This document shows positions 23,601 to 34,565 of a DNA stretch of 64,000 nucleotides, in pieces. Origin of the DNA: Halicephalobus mephisto (Eukaryota; Nematoda; Chromadorea; Rhabditida; Panagrolaimidae); NCBI GenBank assembly GCA_009193035.1, contig SWDT01000419.1, positions 124,001 to 188,000 on the forward strand. The letters are read 5' to 3'. Positions within the stretch are counted from its first letter, which is position 1, and the number at the start of each line of letters is the position of its first letter. The translations under genes and the position numbers were made by a program. The notes beneath the pieces were generated by a model. It had not been told where the DNA came from and ran no database searches. It was given only the letters and a program-made list of their open reading frames with translations.

Positions 23601-24565
23601 AAACTTTGAATCTTCTAGAATATAATGGAAAGTTTTCAAACTATTTAAAACTGATAATTTCGAAATTAAGTACCGAGATAATTTTGTAGCAACGTTCTTT
23701 GGTAGTTTTTATAATAGTGTAATTTTCCGTTTCAGTACAAGTACCAGTCGAAACTCGATGAAACATTAGAAACAATGTTAGGAGATATGGAGACATGCTT
23801 GCAAGAAAAACTTCTCTCTGTTCTGGAATTTGCATTGAGCCGATTGGCGAGATATGATGAAGGAAACCCAATCGGTGCTTTGCTGTCGATAGCCCCGAAG
23901 CCCAACAGTATCTTCAATAAAATGAAGAATCTCGTCGGAGACCAGGGTATTGTCCAAAATCTGACTGGAGCTGGTCCTAATAACACTTCGGGATCCACGG
24001 GGAATTCTCAGAAGAATACTGCCAATCAGCCTCAGAACAGTGGTCATCTTGGGCACTCTTACGTCAACTTCATGCGTGGATCATCCGAATTGCTCAGACA
24101 GATCGTCATCGATGAAGTCTGGGTTAACAACTTCTTCGAACACTGGTACTGTGGCCAGATGCGAATGATTAATGAATGGCTCACAGAACGCCTTCAACAA
24201 AGTCTTTCTCCATATCAACTGACTTGTTTGTCCTTTATTGTCAAGGTAATTTACAACTTCTTTAAGGAGTTTAATTAATACTTGGGAAATTACAGAAAGT
24301 GCATTCCGACTTTGAATTACAAGGCATTGATGAAGAGTTGTTGAACAACAAGAATTTCGAATCCATCAACCGTCGCTTGAAGTTGGAGGAAACAAATTGT
24401 GCTCTTAACGAGAATAATTCAGCTTCTGGACATGGTTCCACCTCCTTCGGAGGTACAGCCAATTCCTTTTCTCTGAGCAACTTGGGAAATGCCTCAGCTG
24501 CCGTCAATAATGTCAGCAGTGTAGTCGAAGGGGCCGGGGCAAAGGTCTTCGCCCTCTTCAAATGA
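17645..24565 (+). CDS. unc-31: UNC-31/CAPS, calcium-dependent secretion activator
   Basis: Fourteen exons, 1420 residues: 17645..17713, 17763..18565, 18675..18698, 19359..19569, 19617..19783, 20252..20287, 20646..20748, 20794..22147, 22191..22297, 22445..22456, 22710..22866, 22914..23353, 23736..24245 and 24296..24565. CAPS primes dense-core vesicles for Ca-triggered release. Seen in order: acidic N-terminus ([19 protein letters not shown]); an E-rich helix, then [20 protein letters not shown] (about residue 175); [14 protein letters not shown]; a C2-like domain from [20 protein letters not shown] (about 472) to PTPNC; a PH domain ([20 protein letters not shown] to [12 protein letters not shown], about 598-705); then the MUN/MHD region with [37 protein letters not shown] and [20 protein letters not shown]. 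Exons of 24, 36 and 12 nt preserve frame whether used or skipped. C. elegans UNC-31 is of similar length. Confidence 0.96.
23395..23640. repeat. 30-bp-period repeats in unc-31 intron 12
   Basis: Units such as TAGAATCTTCCAAAGTCTAG, CTAGAGTCTCCGGAAATTTC and CTAGAATATAATGGAAAGTT match the TAGAATCC family. Copies are few and diverged. Confidence 0.4.
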
Positions 24566-24701
24566 GTTCCGATTCGTACTTTTCACTTTTGCTCATAAGC
24601 TCTCCACAACAGAGCTCAACTGAATCCTGTAATAAGGACTTTAGCCCGTTGTTAGAATAGATAACATTGCCTTGGCCGAGACAATCAAATTTCTTATTGA
24701 T

Positions 24702-24713
24702 TTTATTAATAAA
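24702..24713. terminator. Palindromic bidirectional poly(A) signal TTTATTAATAAA
   Basis: A plus-strand AATAAA (24708-24713), 142 nt past the unc-31 stop, abuts a minus-strand AATAAA (24707-24702), 75 nt past the stop of the SRA1-like gene. One 12-bp palindrome could therefore serve both convergent genes. Confidence 0.55.
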
Positions 24714-24782
24714 ATTTTTTATTTCATGGCAAAATGAGAGTAAAAACTGCATATTAAATTTGCGTTTTTATAATTTTAATTT

Positions 24783-25758
24783 TTATTTGGGTTTCCTGGT
24801 GCCAGCACTGTTTGACCGATGTGGAATTTGTTTATGAGAATTTCTTCTGAGCTCAATCAGCATTATTCTGATTCCTTGAGACCAGCCAGCTGCTTCAGAA
24901 GGGAATTTGACTACAAACTGTTCGAAATCTGTCCAGGCCTCATCATAAAGTTCTCTGTCAATTTCTGAAAATGAAAAGTACAATATATATGACGGAAATA
25001 AAGCATCTTGCCATCTACAATATAATTCAATTTTTTCAAACTAGCTTCAGAAAGCAAATTCTGAGTCACACATTCATGTAACTTATTCAATCGGACTTGA
25101 ACTCCTTGTTGAGTAGCTCCCTGAAATGATCCGTCGGTAACTGAAGATATAAAATAAACTTGCCTCTTTCAGTCTGAGTGAGGCCTTAATTAGAAACTGA
25201 ACTAGTTGAAGACCATTGAGACTCACATCCCCCGCTGCTTTGACAGGTGGTACGTACGTTGTGGGATCTGGTTGAGTAATAAGGCGACATTCAACAGGAA
25301 CCATATTTGGAGGGGAAAAAATCAATGTAGACGAATCACTAATAGAAGGAAGAGCAACAGAAGGAATCGGCATGGTTTCCGTGGCTGTATGAGGTCTGTT
25401 TTTCTCCTCTAGAGAAGACCCGGGGTAAGAATTTCCCCGAGACAGCTGAATGAAGGTATTTGTACTTTTTAAATGAAAGAGTCTTACCGAACTGCTCTTA
25501 TTGATGGAGGAGATTGAGGCCATCATCGTCACAGGATTAGAATCAAATTCAATAGAAGATATTTCGGGACTTTTTTTGTCTTCTGAAAATATATTTCGAA
25601 ATGCGATCCATATGAAGGAAATTACCGAATCCTTTAACTGCAAATACATTGTAGAATTCTTCTGGAGGTTGATAGGCTTCCTTCTGAATCATGGTGGATT
25701 TTTCTGAATGAGGACTTTCGGAGAAAGATTTCTGCAATTTGGGATTTTCGTTTTTCAT
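24783..25758 (-). CDS. SRA1/SEC31-C domain protein (steroid receptor RNA activator-like)
   Basis: Exons 25758..25626, 25582..25488, 25445..25164, 25120..25012 and 24964..24783 give 266 residues. The N-terminal two thirds are Ser/Pro-rich and poorly conserved. The C-terminal LIKASLRLKE-GATQQGVQVRLNKLHECV through NYIVDEIDRELYDEAWTDFE and VKFPSEAAGWSQGIRIM aligns with the helical bundle shared by SRA1 and the SEC31 C-terminus (human SRA1: RKQVCDDISRRLALL, SQWMVGVKRLI). Keeping that frame requires introns 3 (25163..25121, 43 nt) and 4 (25011..24965, 47 nt) to begin with GCAAGT and GCAAGA instead of GT. Intron 2 (42 nt) is stop-free and in frame, so its removal is likely but not forced. Function in nematodes is unknown. 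Confidence 0.75.
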
Positions 25759-26258
25759 ATGTCTCACATGAAAGAAGTCGTTTTCCGAAAAAAAAAAATA
25801 AAAACAGAACTACGGCTTTGGAAAATAGGATGTTGTTACTTAATCGGTCAAAAGAAGCGAATACATTAGGTCAGTCTTTCCCACTTAGGTGATGAAACCG
25901 GAAGGACCTAAAGTTTCCGTCGTTAAGCAAATTTTTGTTTCAGACAAGTACAACGTCAAAATTATAGGAAATAATCACGTTTTGGATGTTGACGTCTCGA
26001 ATTCCCCGGATTTTAAAAAGGAAAAAACTGATTATAGCGATCATAATGAAGGGGCAAATGAATCAAGACAAACGGAATTCTAAATTACCACGGCAACGAG
26101 TAGCAGTTTGTTTTCCAGGTTGTCTGAGAGTAATGCTCATGTGCGCATTTCAAAATGGGCAGGTCTCGTTTCATAGTTATAAACTGTCAATTCTAAAGTG
26201 CGTAAGCTTTTTCATAATGCTCGAGATTTATTAATAATCAGTTACAGTAAACAAGTAA
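25759..26258. other. Region between the SRA1-like and S28 peptidase genes
   Basis: 500 bp between two minus-strand genes. It holds one small plus-strand ORF (25892-26083) and a minus-strand AATAAA (26232..26227) 27 nt after the peptidase stop codon. Distance and strand would allow the peptidase to follow as a separate unit; no operon signal was seen. Confidence 0.4.
25892..26083 (+). CDS. Possible small hypothetical protein (63 aa)
   Basis: The frame starts with MKPEGPKVSVVKQIFVSDKY and ends with NEGANESRQTEF. The ATG lies four bases after a CACTTAG acceptor-like sequence, and an internal TTTTGTTTCAG could also be a splice acceptor, so the true exon structure may differ. No homology is recognised; it is hydrophilic and charged. 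At 63 codons it is within chance length for this composition. Confidence 0.25.
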   Translation: MKPEGPKVSVVKQIFVSDKYNVKIIGNNHVLDVDVSNSPDFKKEKTDYSDHNEGANESRQTEF

Positions 26259-28563
26259 CTAACTGCTTTCGTTATTGAATTCTTTTATCCATCGACGAAT
26301 TTCTTCAATTTCTTGTTTCCGAACTCTTCTTACTTCTTGAGTATCTTCTGGATGATATCCTCGAAGGTCGTAATGATGAGCTCCTTGTTCCAGGATAATG
26401 CTGACGAGGGAGCCTTCTCTTGTATTTTTGTCTCTCCATCCACCACCAGACCAAGGGTCGAGACGGCCATTGGAAAAAACAATATTAGAAGCTCCCGGAA
26501 ATTCACCCCCATAGTTATCGATTACCCAATCCGGACGGCTTAGGATGGGCTTGTATCCAATTTTACCGAAAGAATTCTGACAATCAGTGAGATAACTTTC
26601 AATGGTGAAAGGACACGTTTTGGGGAAGAAATCGTTGGGGAGATTAGAATCACACATTGGCATAACCATCTCGGTACAAGCCTAAAATGAGTAATAGTGT
26701 GATAGTTGATTCGAGTAATTTACCTGCCAAGTCCATCCAGAGGTGTCCCCTAATTGGGCATAAGGACCGACGCACTTCTCTGGATTGGCACAGAATGACG
26801 TAGCTTTTCCAGTATAGTTGTAATAGATATTGATTACGTTCTTCAAGACGTCGATGTTATTGGGATTAGAAGAAACAGAATAACGACGGGATTTCCGACA
26901 AACTTGCTGCAATTACTGATTAAACAAACGAATAAAATTATCTCCTACTTTAACTGGCCATCCAGGCAGTTCACTCAGGAAATTGGCCGGATAGGGATAA
27001 TCAACCATAGCCATTGATTTCATAGCCTCGGAAACGAAACCCTTCAAGAAGTTGGCATCTTCTGGTTTTCTGAGCAATGATTTCTCTTCGAGAGAAAAAT
27101 CTTTGTTCAATTGTTCTCGACCTTCTTCGGTTTTTGCAAGTTCATCAATGGCTTTGAAGGCGGAATTGATGGCCTTGACACTGCAACCACTGGACTTGAA
27201 TGTCCTAGTTACAATATAGCCGAAGATATCCGGTCGTACATTTCCATTTCTGAACCAGAAGACAGGAGCACTGGCAGCAATGGACCCTTGGACGATGTGG
27301 GGATATTTAGTACGAATCCAAGCAGCCAACATTCCACCGTAAGAACCCCCAAAAGCTATAACTGGACTCTTAGAAGCTCCGGGAATTCTGTCGGATTTAA
27401 GCCATTGGATAAGTTCGACAAAATCCGCCAGAGCTTGCTCACTACTCAAGTAACCGAGATTCTCGACGTGTGCATAACTGGCATTCCCAAATGGCTGGGT
27501 TTTTCCATAGAATCTGTGTTCAGCGAAGACAATTGCAGCGTTAAATAGAGGAGCAATATCCCACATGAAACCCTGGAATTTTCAAATTTATCCATCTTTA
27601 TTAACTGAATTAAATATGTCTTCATGAAAGTCTTTGGAGTTTATATAGGATATAAAATTATTTTTCAATTTCAATATTTTTCTTCTGAATTGATAAGGAT
27701 TTGCGTACTTACAAGTTATTAAGACGAAAGTTCCGTCGAATGATTCTAACTTGTAATCTGTGAAAAAAAATATCCGGATTAATTTTTATATAATAAAAGG
27801 ATTTTCTGGATCTTTTGTAAAATTACTTAAATATATTCCTTTTGCTTTTTTAGGGACAAGAATAAATAGATTCTGATCTCAACGGATTATTTGCACTTTT
27901 TCTTCTTTATCACTATTACTAGGCGAAATTCCTCGCTTTTTTATCATTTTGTCATCTTTGAACATTTTGATTCATTTTTTAAATTTATTAATGAAAATAG
28001 AAATAAGCTTGAAAAGTAAGCAAACTAAGCCTTTTGAATAAATGAATGATTACGGTTGAATGGACTTGGCTTACGACAATGGATAAGAAAAATAATAAAC
28101 AAGTGGGAGAAATTTCCCACGTGCTTTTTGTACATTTTCTACTTTTAAGCTTTCTTTGATACTTTTAAAATTGTATCAAAGTTGATTTTTAAGAAAACAA
28201 TGAAATGAGTCTCCATTGTTTTAATAAAAGAAACTTTAAACTAACAGTATTGTGAGCAAAAGCTTCAAGAGCTCCTTCGTTTCCGGTGTAGAAAAAAATT
28301 GGTCCGCCTTCTTTATAGCTTTTGAGGTTAATAAAGTACCTCAAATTGAATCTTCGGTCATCAGCAAAAGAGAAATGATCGATTGGCACATCTTGAAAGT
28401 ACTCCTCTGTCCAGTTATATCCTGCATCGTTCGATTGATAACGTTCCAGATTTTCCTTGATAAAAGCACTAGTAGCTACTGGGTCACCATATATGGCAGT
28501 TAGAGTTTCGCCAAAATAAGGCAATTGGACTAAAATTAACGGGAAAAACCAAAAACCAACCAT
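26259..28563 (-). CDS. S28 serine carboxypeptidase (lysosomal Pro-X carboxypeptidase-like)
   Basis: Exons 28563..28246, 27572..26949, 26906..26724 and 26681..26259, all in phase 0, 515 residues. It starts with a hydrophobic signal peptide (MVGFWFFPLILVQLPYF), then YFQDVPIDHFSF and GGPIFFYTGNEG, typical of the family. The nucleophile is in AFGGSYGGMLAAW, the acid probably in SNGRLDPWSGGG and the catalytic histidine in EQGAHHYDLRG. Members (PRCP, DPP7, nematode pcp genes) are secreted or lysosomal and cleave next to proline. Family length (about 480-520) matches. N-glycosylation sequons such as NWT and NYT are present. Intron 1 (27573-28245, 673 bp) is long for this window and holds a dispersed repeat. 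Confidence 0.94.
27900..28200. repeat. Dispersed repeat in intron 1 of the S28 peptidase (copy 1)
   Basis: Best-matching blocks against 58540-58840: TTACGGTTGAATGGACTTGG / TTACGATTGAATGCGATTGG; CTTACGACAATGGATAAG / CTTACATTAATGGACAAG; AGTGGGAGAAATT / AGTGGGAAAGTTCC; GTACATTTTCTACTTTTAAG / GTACATTTCCTATTTTTAAA. Both copies have the same orientation. Confidence 0.6.
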
Positions 28564-30455
28564 CTCCGGTTTGGACAGATCTGGTTGTGATCAACGCGTC
28601 TCGTGCTCGACCAAGATCGGACAACAGATATTGATGGGAATAACAACTGTCGTCTTGTGTTTTTTGTTCGATCGTTATTTGGGTTGAATAGGTGCTACCA
28701 CCAGAAAAACAACGAGTGTTAGAATTTACACAATTTTATGTATTACTTTTATAATTTCAAAGGACTCAGTCAGGAAAAATAGGATTTTTACATAGACATT
28801 GTCAATGGCATACTTACCGTTGGCAAAATTTGAGATACGATGTTTTAATAACTTAGTATTAAGATCCCGAACATTTATCATAATAATAATATATTTTGAT
28901 AGAGTTTGAAACGCTGACTTCAATGATATACAACATTATAAGAGAAAAGTTAAATTTGATATATGAAAAAGTGTTTTGAAAAGTACTTCATATATGAATC
29001 CGAAAATTCTAATAACTTAATAATCGAAAAACGAGAAAAAATATTGATATATCAAATGGAATAAGATATTCATTTTCTACCAAAGGAGATAAAAAACATT
29101 GACTTCTATCCATTTTAAGCTAAGATTTACCTATTTTAGTTAACACTTTATGATCATTTATGTTAAGATTTTTTATTTGAATCTTTAATTTGATGAAATT
29201 GATCTTATAAATGTTTAAAAACGGCATTATTTGCATTATTCCATGTTAATAGAGCAGATTTTCCGTCATGATTATCATGAAAAGAAATTAAACGATCTAA
29301 AATATGTAAGCAATGTAGATTTTTTATGGAGAATTTATATTCATTTTTGTTTTTTGGGGAATTTAATATTCCAGATCTCCTTCTAGGTATGTCTTGAGAT
29401 GGTTTCTACCAGAAAAGATCGAAATTCTTGGGAATTATGAAAATTCAATTTTTAGTTGAAGGTGAAAGTAGTGAGAGATTTTCAAAAATGATCGAAATCA
29501 ACCAATTGTTATGAAACTTAGTAGGAAGCTGTTAGAAGCCAATCCACAACCAACGATATAGGAATTTCTGCAATTGAATGATTAAGCCTAGAATAAAAGT
29601 GAATAAAAACTGAAATTTAGAACATCTTTTATTCAAGTGATCGATATATGCATTTCTACATTTATGAGTTTTTTTCTCATTCTGACTTATTGTTTACTCG
29701 TTTTAATATTAGTGAATAGGAAATAATAAAAAAATTAATCAGTATTTTTTGTCTTTGAAGGTGTTACGTTGTTTTCCTCGATACTTTTGAGTACAAATTT
29801 TTTCAAAACCTTAGGCCAAAAATCCAACCTATTAATATCCAATAATGTAACTAATATTACTCTTGAATATGAAACAGATTAACTTATTGATTTCAGACGA
29901 TTATAGGGAAAGTCTAATAGAGATTATATTGGGGTACTAGTAAACTTTATCATATCTTGATCCCTAATTGATAGAATTTAATGATTCTCCTATTATTCGA
30001 TAAACAGTGGTTTTCTAGTTCCATTCGATATATCAACATTTCCCTTGATCTCTGAATTATTAAATGATTAAGATTCTTCGAGTTCATTTAGAAGAGGATT
30101 TTCAAAACCATTTTTCATATATCAAACGTAACTTCTGCCTTATAATGTTACATATCGTTCGAATCAGCACTTCAATCTCCATCGAAATATACTATTATTA
30201 CAATTAATCTTTGGAAAGTTAAAAAAGGACTTACTTATTATGGAAAGATCTGAAATAAAATGCTTCCATGTCCTGCCATTAGAAAAGACAGTCCTCATAC
30301 CAGATATTGTCGTTTATTGAAAAAGAACAATGCTAACGAATTCGACTCGCACTGGTCAATTGAACTGTTGTTTAACTTTCAGCACAATGACTTTGGGAAC
30401 ATTGCGAATTTTATCATCCGTCTTTGATACCTTCTGAATTTGCGTCGCTGTGAGG
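28564..30455. other. AT-rich intergenic region between S28 peptidase and 238-aa gene
   Basis: Very AT-rich, no coding signal. The centre (about 28870-30200) is a long imperfect inverted repeat described separately. The two flanks are divergent promoters: 28564-28870 for the peptidase and 30200-30455 for the plus-strand gene. Confidence 0.5.
28870..30200. mobile_element. Putative foldback/MITE-like element with long inverted repeats
   Basis: The left arm (about 28870-29130) matches the reverse complement of the right arm (about 29940-30200). Aligned blocks, left/right: ATCATAATAATAATATATTT / ATTGTAATAATAGTATATTT; GATATACAACATTATAAG / GATATGTAACATTATAAG; GTTAAATTTGATATATGAAA / GTTACGTTTGATATATGAAA; TTGATATATCAAATGGAA / TTGATATATCGAATGGAA. 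Identity is roughly 70-80% by eye. The 0.8-kb centre is AT-rich without an ORF. No clear target-site duplication was fixed because the outer edges are diverged. Confidence 0.6.
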
Positions 30456-31300
30456 ATGATGTTGTCGAATAATATCTCTTCTACTCGCAGTAATTCCAAA
30501 GGTTTGTGTTTATATGAAGTCACATATTAGTGTTTTCTTCAGATGTTTTTTGTGCCAATGTTGCTGATGATTCTGGAATGTACCTTTCTTTTGACGAAAG
30601 CACTTCCTCTTGTTTGAGGGATGAGAACAACAACGATCCGACTTTTATTCCGCGAAATCCAGAGAAACCTGTTGAAATAAATACTGAAAACCTGAATACC
30701 CCTGAAAACGATGTAGAGGAAGACTTGTCTATTGCAGAAGTTTGTTTTTATATAAATTTCATATATAATTTTTAACTTTTAGCTTTCGGACGCCAGTATC
30801 CATCAATGGTACATCAGCCAGAACCCTGTTGACGTTTCCGAAAGCATGGACAAATCCAAAACTGATGAGGAAAAGACTTTGACTGCAATGTTGAAAGGTG
30901 CAAGCAAACTGGGTGGCCTCAAGTGGGAACAGATTGCTGTTCTTTACCTGGCAAATGGTCATTATATGCCTGTCGAGAATTTAACTACGAAATTTGCAGA
31001 AGAATACCTTGAATCTTTTTCATTTGTTCGTTGTTTCACTGATGGAAACAATCGAAAACGTTTCCATCTGGCTGACGATCCTCTTCCACCAACTTTCAAT
31101 CCTACCAAGGAGAGAAGAGTCTCTGTGAGTTCATTATGGCTTTACTGACACTAATTACGGCTTTACAGAGTTACTCGTCCTGCAATTCGTCTTGGGGAGC
31201 TCAGACCATCGCTGACTTCGAATCGATTTTGGATGACCAGAATTCTAACGATGAGGTGTTCATTGCCGCTGACGACAATGAATTAGCTGTTGAATTATAA
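30456..31300 (+). CDS. Unrecognised acidic protein (238 aa)
   Basis: Exons 30456..30501, 30543..30739, 30783..31124 and 31169..31300, phases consistent. I do not recognise the family. The N-terminal ~80 residues are acidic, Asn/Ser/Glu-rich and likely disordered. The middle, about residues 110-180, contains a compact-looking stretch (LTAMLKGASKLGGLKWEQIA, VLYLANGHYMPVENLTTKF, FVRCFTDGNNRKRFHLA) that could fold as a small winged-helix-like domain; this is only an impression. The C-terminus is again acidic (DQNSNDEVFIAADDNELAVEL). It ends 229 bp from the stop of the convergent LOTUS-Tudor gene. An in-frame ATG at 30459 follows the first one. Confidence 0.7.
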
Positions 31301-31529
31301 CCGCACTATCTCTAATTACGAGAATAACTTACTGATTAAGTTAACTTGTACAATGGAAATTTGTGCATTTGTGAATTTTGAGGTGATATATAGAGGATAA
31401 CAAGTTCAATATAACAACCTAGATTTGGGATAATTTATGAATCAATTGCAACTTGATCAGATTTGACTTTGAACTATTTATTCAGAACTGAATATCGAAA
31501 GTGTAGGACTCAATATCATTTCCTATGCA

Positions 31530-34500
31530 TTACAGAGCTTTTTCGGCCAAACCCATTGAGATGAGTTGTTGTGCAAAGTCCTTTCCATCAATGAACAACT
31601 GACCAGGGGCATAAGGAAGTCCTGGAGCGTTGAATGAATCGAATTTAGTCCATTGCCCTGTGGGTTGGAATTCAATTGTTGATTTGTTTGCAGACAGTAA
31701 CAAATCTTGCATCGCTTGTTGGAGCTCTTTCGACCATGTATTGGTCTCGTTGGTCTTGATTCCTTCAAGTCTACATTTGGCTAGTAGGATTTTGTTGAAG
31801 TTGCTGACTGATTCCGTCAAAAATCTCAACTGATTTCGGTGGATTAAATGAAAGTTACCGACATCCACAGCGTAAACTACCCAATAATCCCCACCTGGAG
31901 TCGTCGAACTTGGCTTCATGATCTGGACTCTTTCCCAAGTGTCGTCTAATTTGGCAGCAAAGAAGCTTCCTTTCTTGATGAATTCCTTCTCGGGTGGTTG
32001 GGAGTTTTCTGAATCTCGTGTCATTGCAGAGGATAAATAAGCTGGAGCTGGATGCTGGAATTTTAATTTTAACGTTGATTCCATGAGGATGACTTACCCA
32101 AGCAGCGAGTTGAATGCTGATGTTGTTTGGATCAGTCGCCGAGATGATGTGGACCACTTCCTTCTTTTTCGGCATCTCTTCTGGGTCTCTACAGACCAAA
32201 GTGAGGCCAGTTGCTGGTACAGGAACTGATTGAGTGGCTTTCGAAGGCGGTACAGTGTCCATTTGTGGAGACACAACACCTGTCGTTTGTAAACTCCTGA
32301 GGTATTCCATAGTTTTTAGATTTCCCAAATCATCAACAAAGTTGATAATACAGTAATCCTTGGGTGATTCTGTTTCACTGATGTGGACTTTTAATTCCAT
32401 CAAATCCAGCTTTTTCAGCGATGGCAATTCGGAACTCTTAGATCCCGTTACATGAGGTAGTTTGTTGACTTTTTCCATTGGTAGTGCCTCTGTTGAACAG
32501 CATTCAGCAAATCCCGGGACAGCACTAAGTGAAAACGAAGAATCCAGCTTCTTCAAGGAACGTCGAACAGAAGATCGGACTTCTCCATAATCAACAAAGA
32601 AACATGGTACAATTGTTGATTGATCAGAGGTTTCCTGAACAAGAAAGAATATATATAAGCGATTTTGCAAAAGAATAGAACAAATCAAAGAAGTAGAATT
32701 ACCAAGTTCCTTGAACTAAGTTGAAAATATATGGAATAGACATTGGGAATAAACTATCACATAAATGGAAATTAATTTAAAATTCATCTATTGACATGCG
32801 TCATATGGATATCGTGTATTTCCTATAAATATGTGTCATACGACCTAAAAAGTTATGCGCGAGAAAGTCTGAGGAATATTTTAGGACACATTTGAGCAAA
32901 CTCTGCACAGGATAGCTTTCAAAAATTAAAAGATAAAGAAGTTCCGAAATATACATCATATTAATTATCGAGAATTTTTATATGAAGAAGAAATTTCAAG
33001 TCGACATAACTAAAAATCACGCAACACGATATAAAAAAGTCATTCAATATTGAACCAAGTATTTTGCAATTTAAAAAATCACCTTTACGGTAGATTCTCC
33101 TGGATTTTGCAACGAATCTATTCCCCGCGATTTCTTTTTGTTCAAATTTATTTTTTGAACTGTTTTCTCTCAATAGTTTCACGGATGGATTTAAAACGTA
33201 GAAAATCGCGCGTATTAAAATTCATTGGAAGAATCATGAGAGCAATCTACAAAAATTACTTTTCAACTATAAGTATTGGGGTTAAAATCTGTCTTATAGT
33301 CGATTTTGGTTTTCTTATGTCGATTTTGGGTCATTTTTGACTTTTTTGATTTGGATTTTTTTCTTCATATAAAAATTTTCGATGTTAAAGATGATGTATA
33401 TTTCTGAATATTTCTATCACTCAATTTTCAGAATCTGTTATGTTCAGATTTTGTTCAAATTTATTCTAAATATTGCCTAAGCCTTCCTGTATATAATTAT
33501 AACTTTTTTAAAATCATATGAAACGCATTTAAAAAATGCAAAACAACACTAAAATGCATTCCTGTTAAAACTTGACGTATATAGATTTCGCTTTAGTGTT
33601 TAACGAATAATATTACTACTGGTTATATCAGTAGGTAATTATTGTATTATGTCAAAACCAGAATAGGTTGATGGTATGTCCTAATAGGTTAATTGAGAAA
33701 CGACATCTTATGGTGTAAGTACTCATCATCATCATCTATTTTGCAAATTTTCATTTAAATATGAGGAACTTGTTATTCTAGTGTCCAAAAATGCCTAATT
33801 CTCTTAGATACTTCCTCATAGATATATTTAATTAATGAGAAATCTTACCTTGACCATAACTCGACACCAGTTTCCCGAGGTATCCAGAACTGCATATAGT
33901 TGATCACTGACAGTGTTTTCGACTGCTAAATCGGCATCTTTATGATGTTCAGTATAGTATTCAGCCATGTATTTGACAAATTCTTCAAATTTTGGTTTTT
34001 TATCGATATATCTGATATAACAGAAATTCCAGTCCGAATCCACCGAGAGGATTTCGACCAGATTAGTAGCAGTAGAAGGAGCCACAGGTTCTGGTGCTTT
34101 CTCAGTAGTTGTAACGGTTTCGGCTGTCAGTAACGTGTCTTCCAAAGGTTTCATATCTGGGGTCTCTGTCATGATGACTGGTTGTTCCACTGAAATTCCA
34201 CTATTCTCCACTTGACATACTTAAAGTTAAATATTACCAGGCATGGAAATAATTGCTTCTTTGTGAACAATATAGACAGTTGTTAAACCTCCAACGTTCT
34301 TAACTTCAAATTCTCCGGCAAGCTGTATTTGACGTAGCCAATCCTTTGGGAGTGATCGACCGAGTCCTGTGTCAGCATATCTATAATTTTATCGATTTTT
34401 AAACGACACTCGGTAGAGTAAAACAAACTTTTCTTTATATAAACTCTCAAGCAGATTCGAATCAATTCCCGATGGATAGCTACTAACGATGTCATATAAA

Positions 34501-34565
34501 AATTCTCTCAATTCTTCAGCTTCTTCGCTGATATCCAGCTCACCGATCTGCACACGATAACTCAT
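31530..34565 (-). CDS. LOTUS (OST-HTH) and Tudor domain protein, TDRD5/TDRD7-like
   Basis: Exons 34565..34429, 34380..34238, 34189..33849, 32634..32098 and 32054..31530 give 560 residues. Residues ~11-90 form a LOTUS/OST-HTH domain (EEAEELREFLYDIVSSYPSG, YADTGLGRSLPKDWLRQIQ, AGEFEVKNV). An extended Tudor domain follows at ~130-285, its core spanning the exon 3/4 join (YAVLDTSGNWCRVMVK-ETSDQ, VPCFFVDYGEVRSS), and a second one at ~405-500 (GSFFAAKLDDTWERVQIM, WVVYAVDVGNFHLIHRNQL). The layout is that of TDRD5/TDRD7/Tejas and of nematode LOTUS-Tudor proteins such as LOTR-1, which act in germ granules and small-RNA pathways. The conserved Tudor core reading across exons 3 and 4 supports the 1214-bp intron. 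Which family member it is remains open. Confidence 0.85.
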
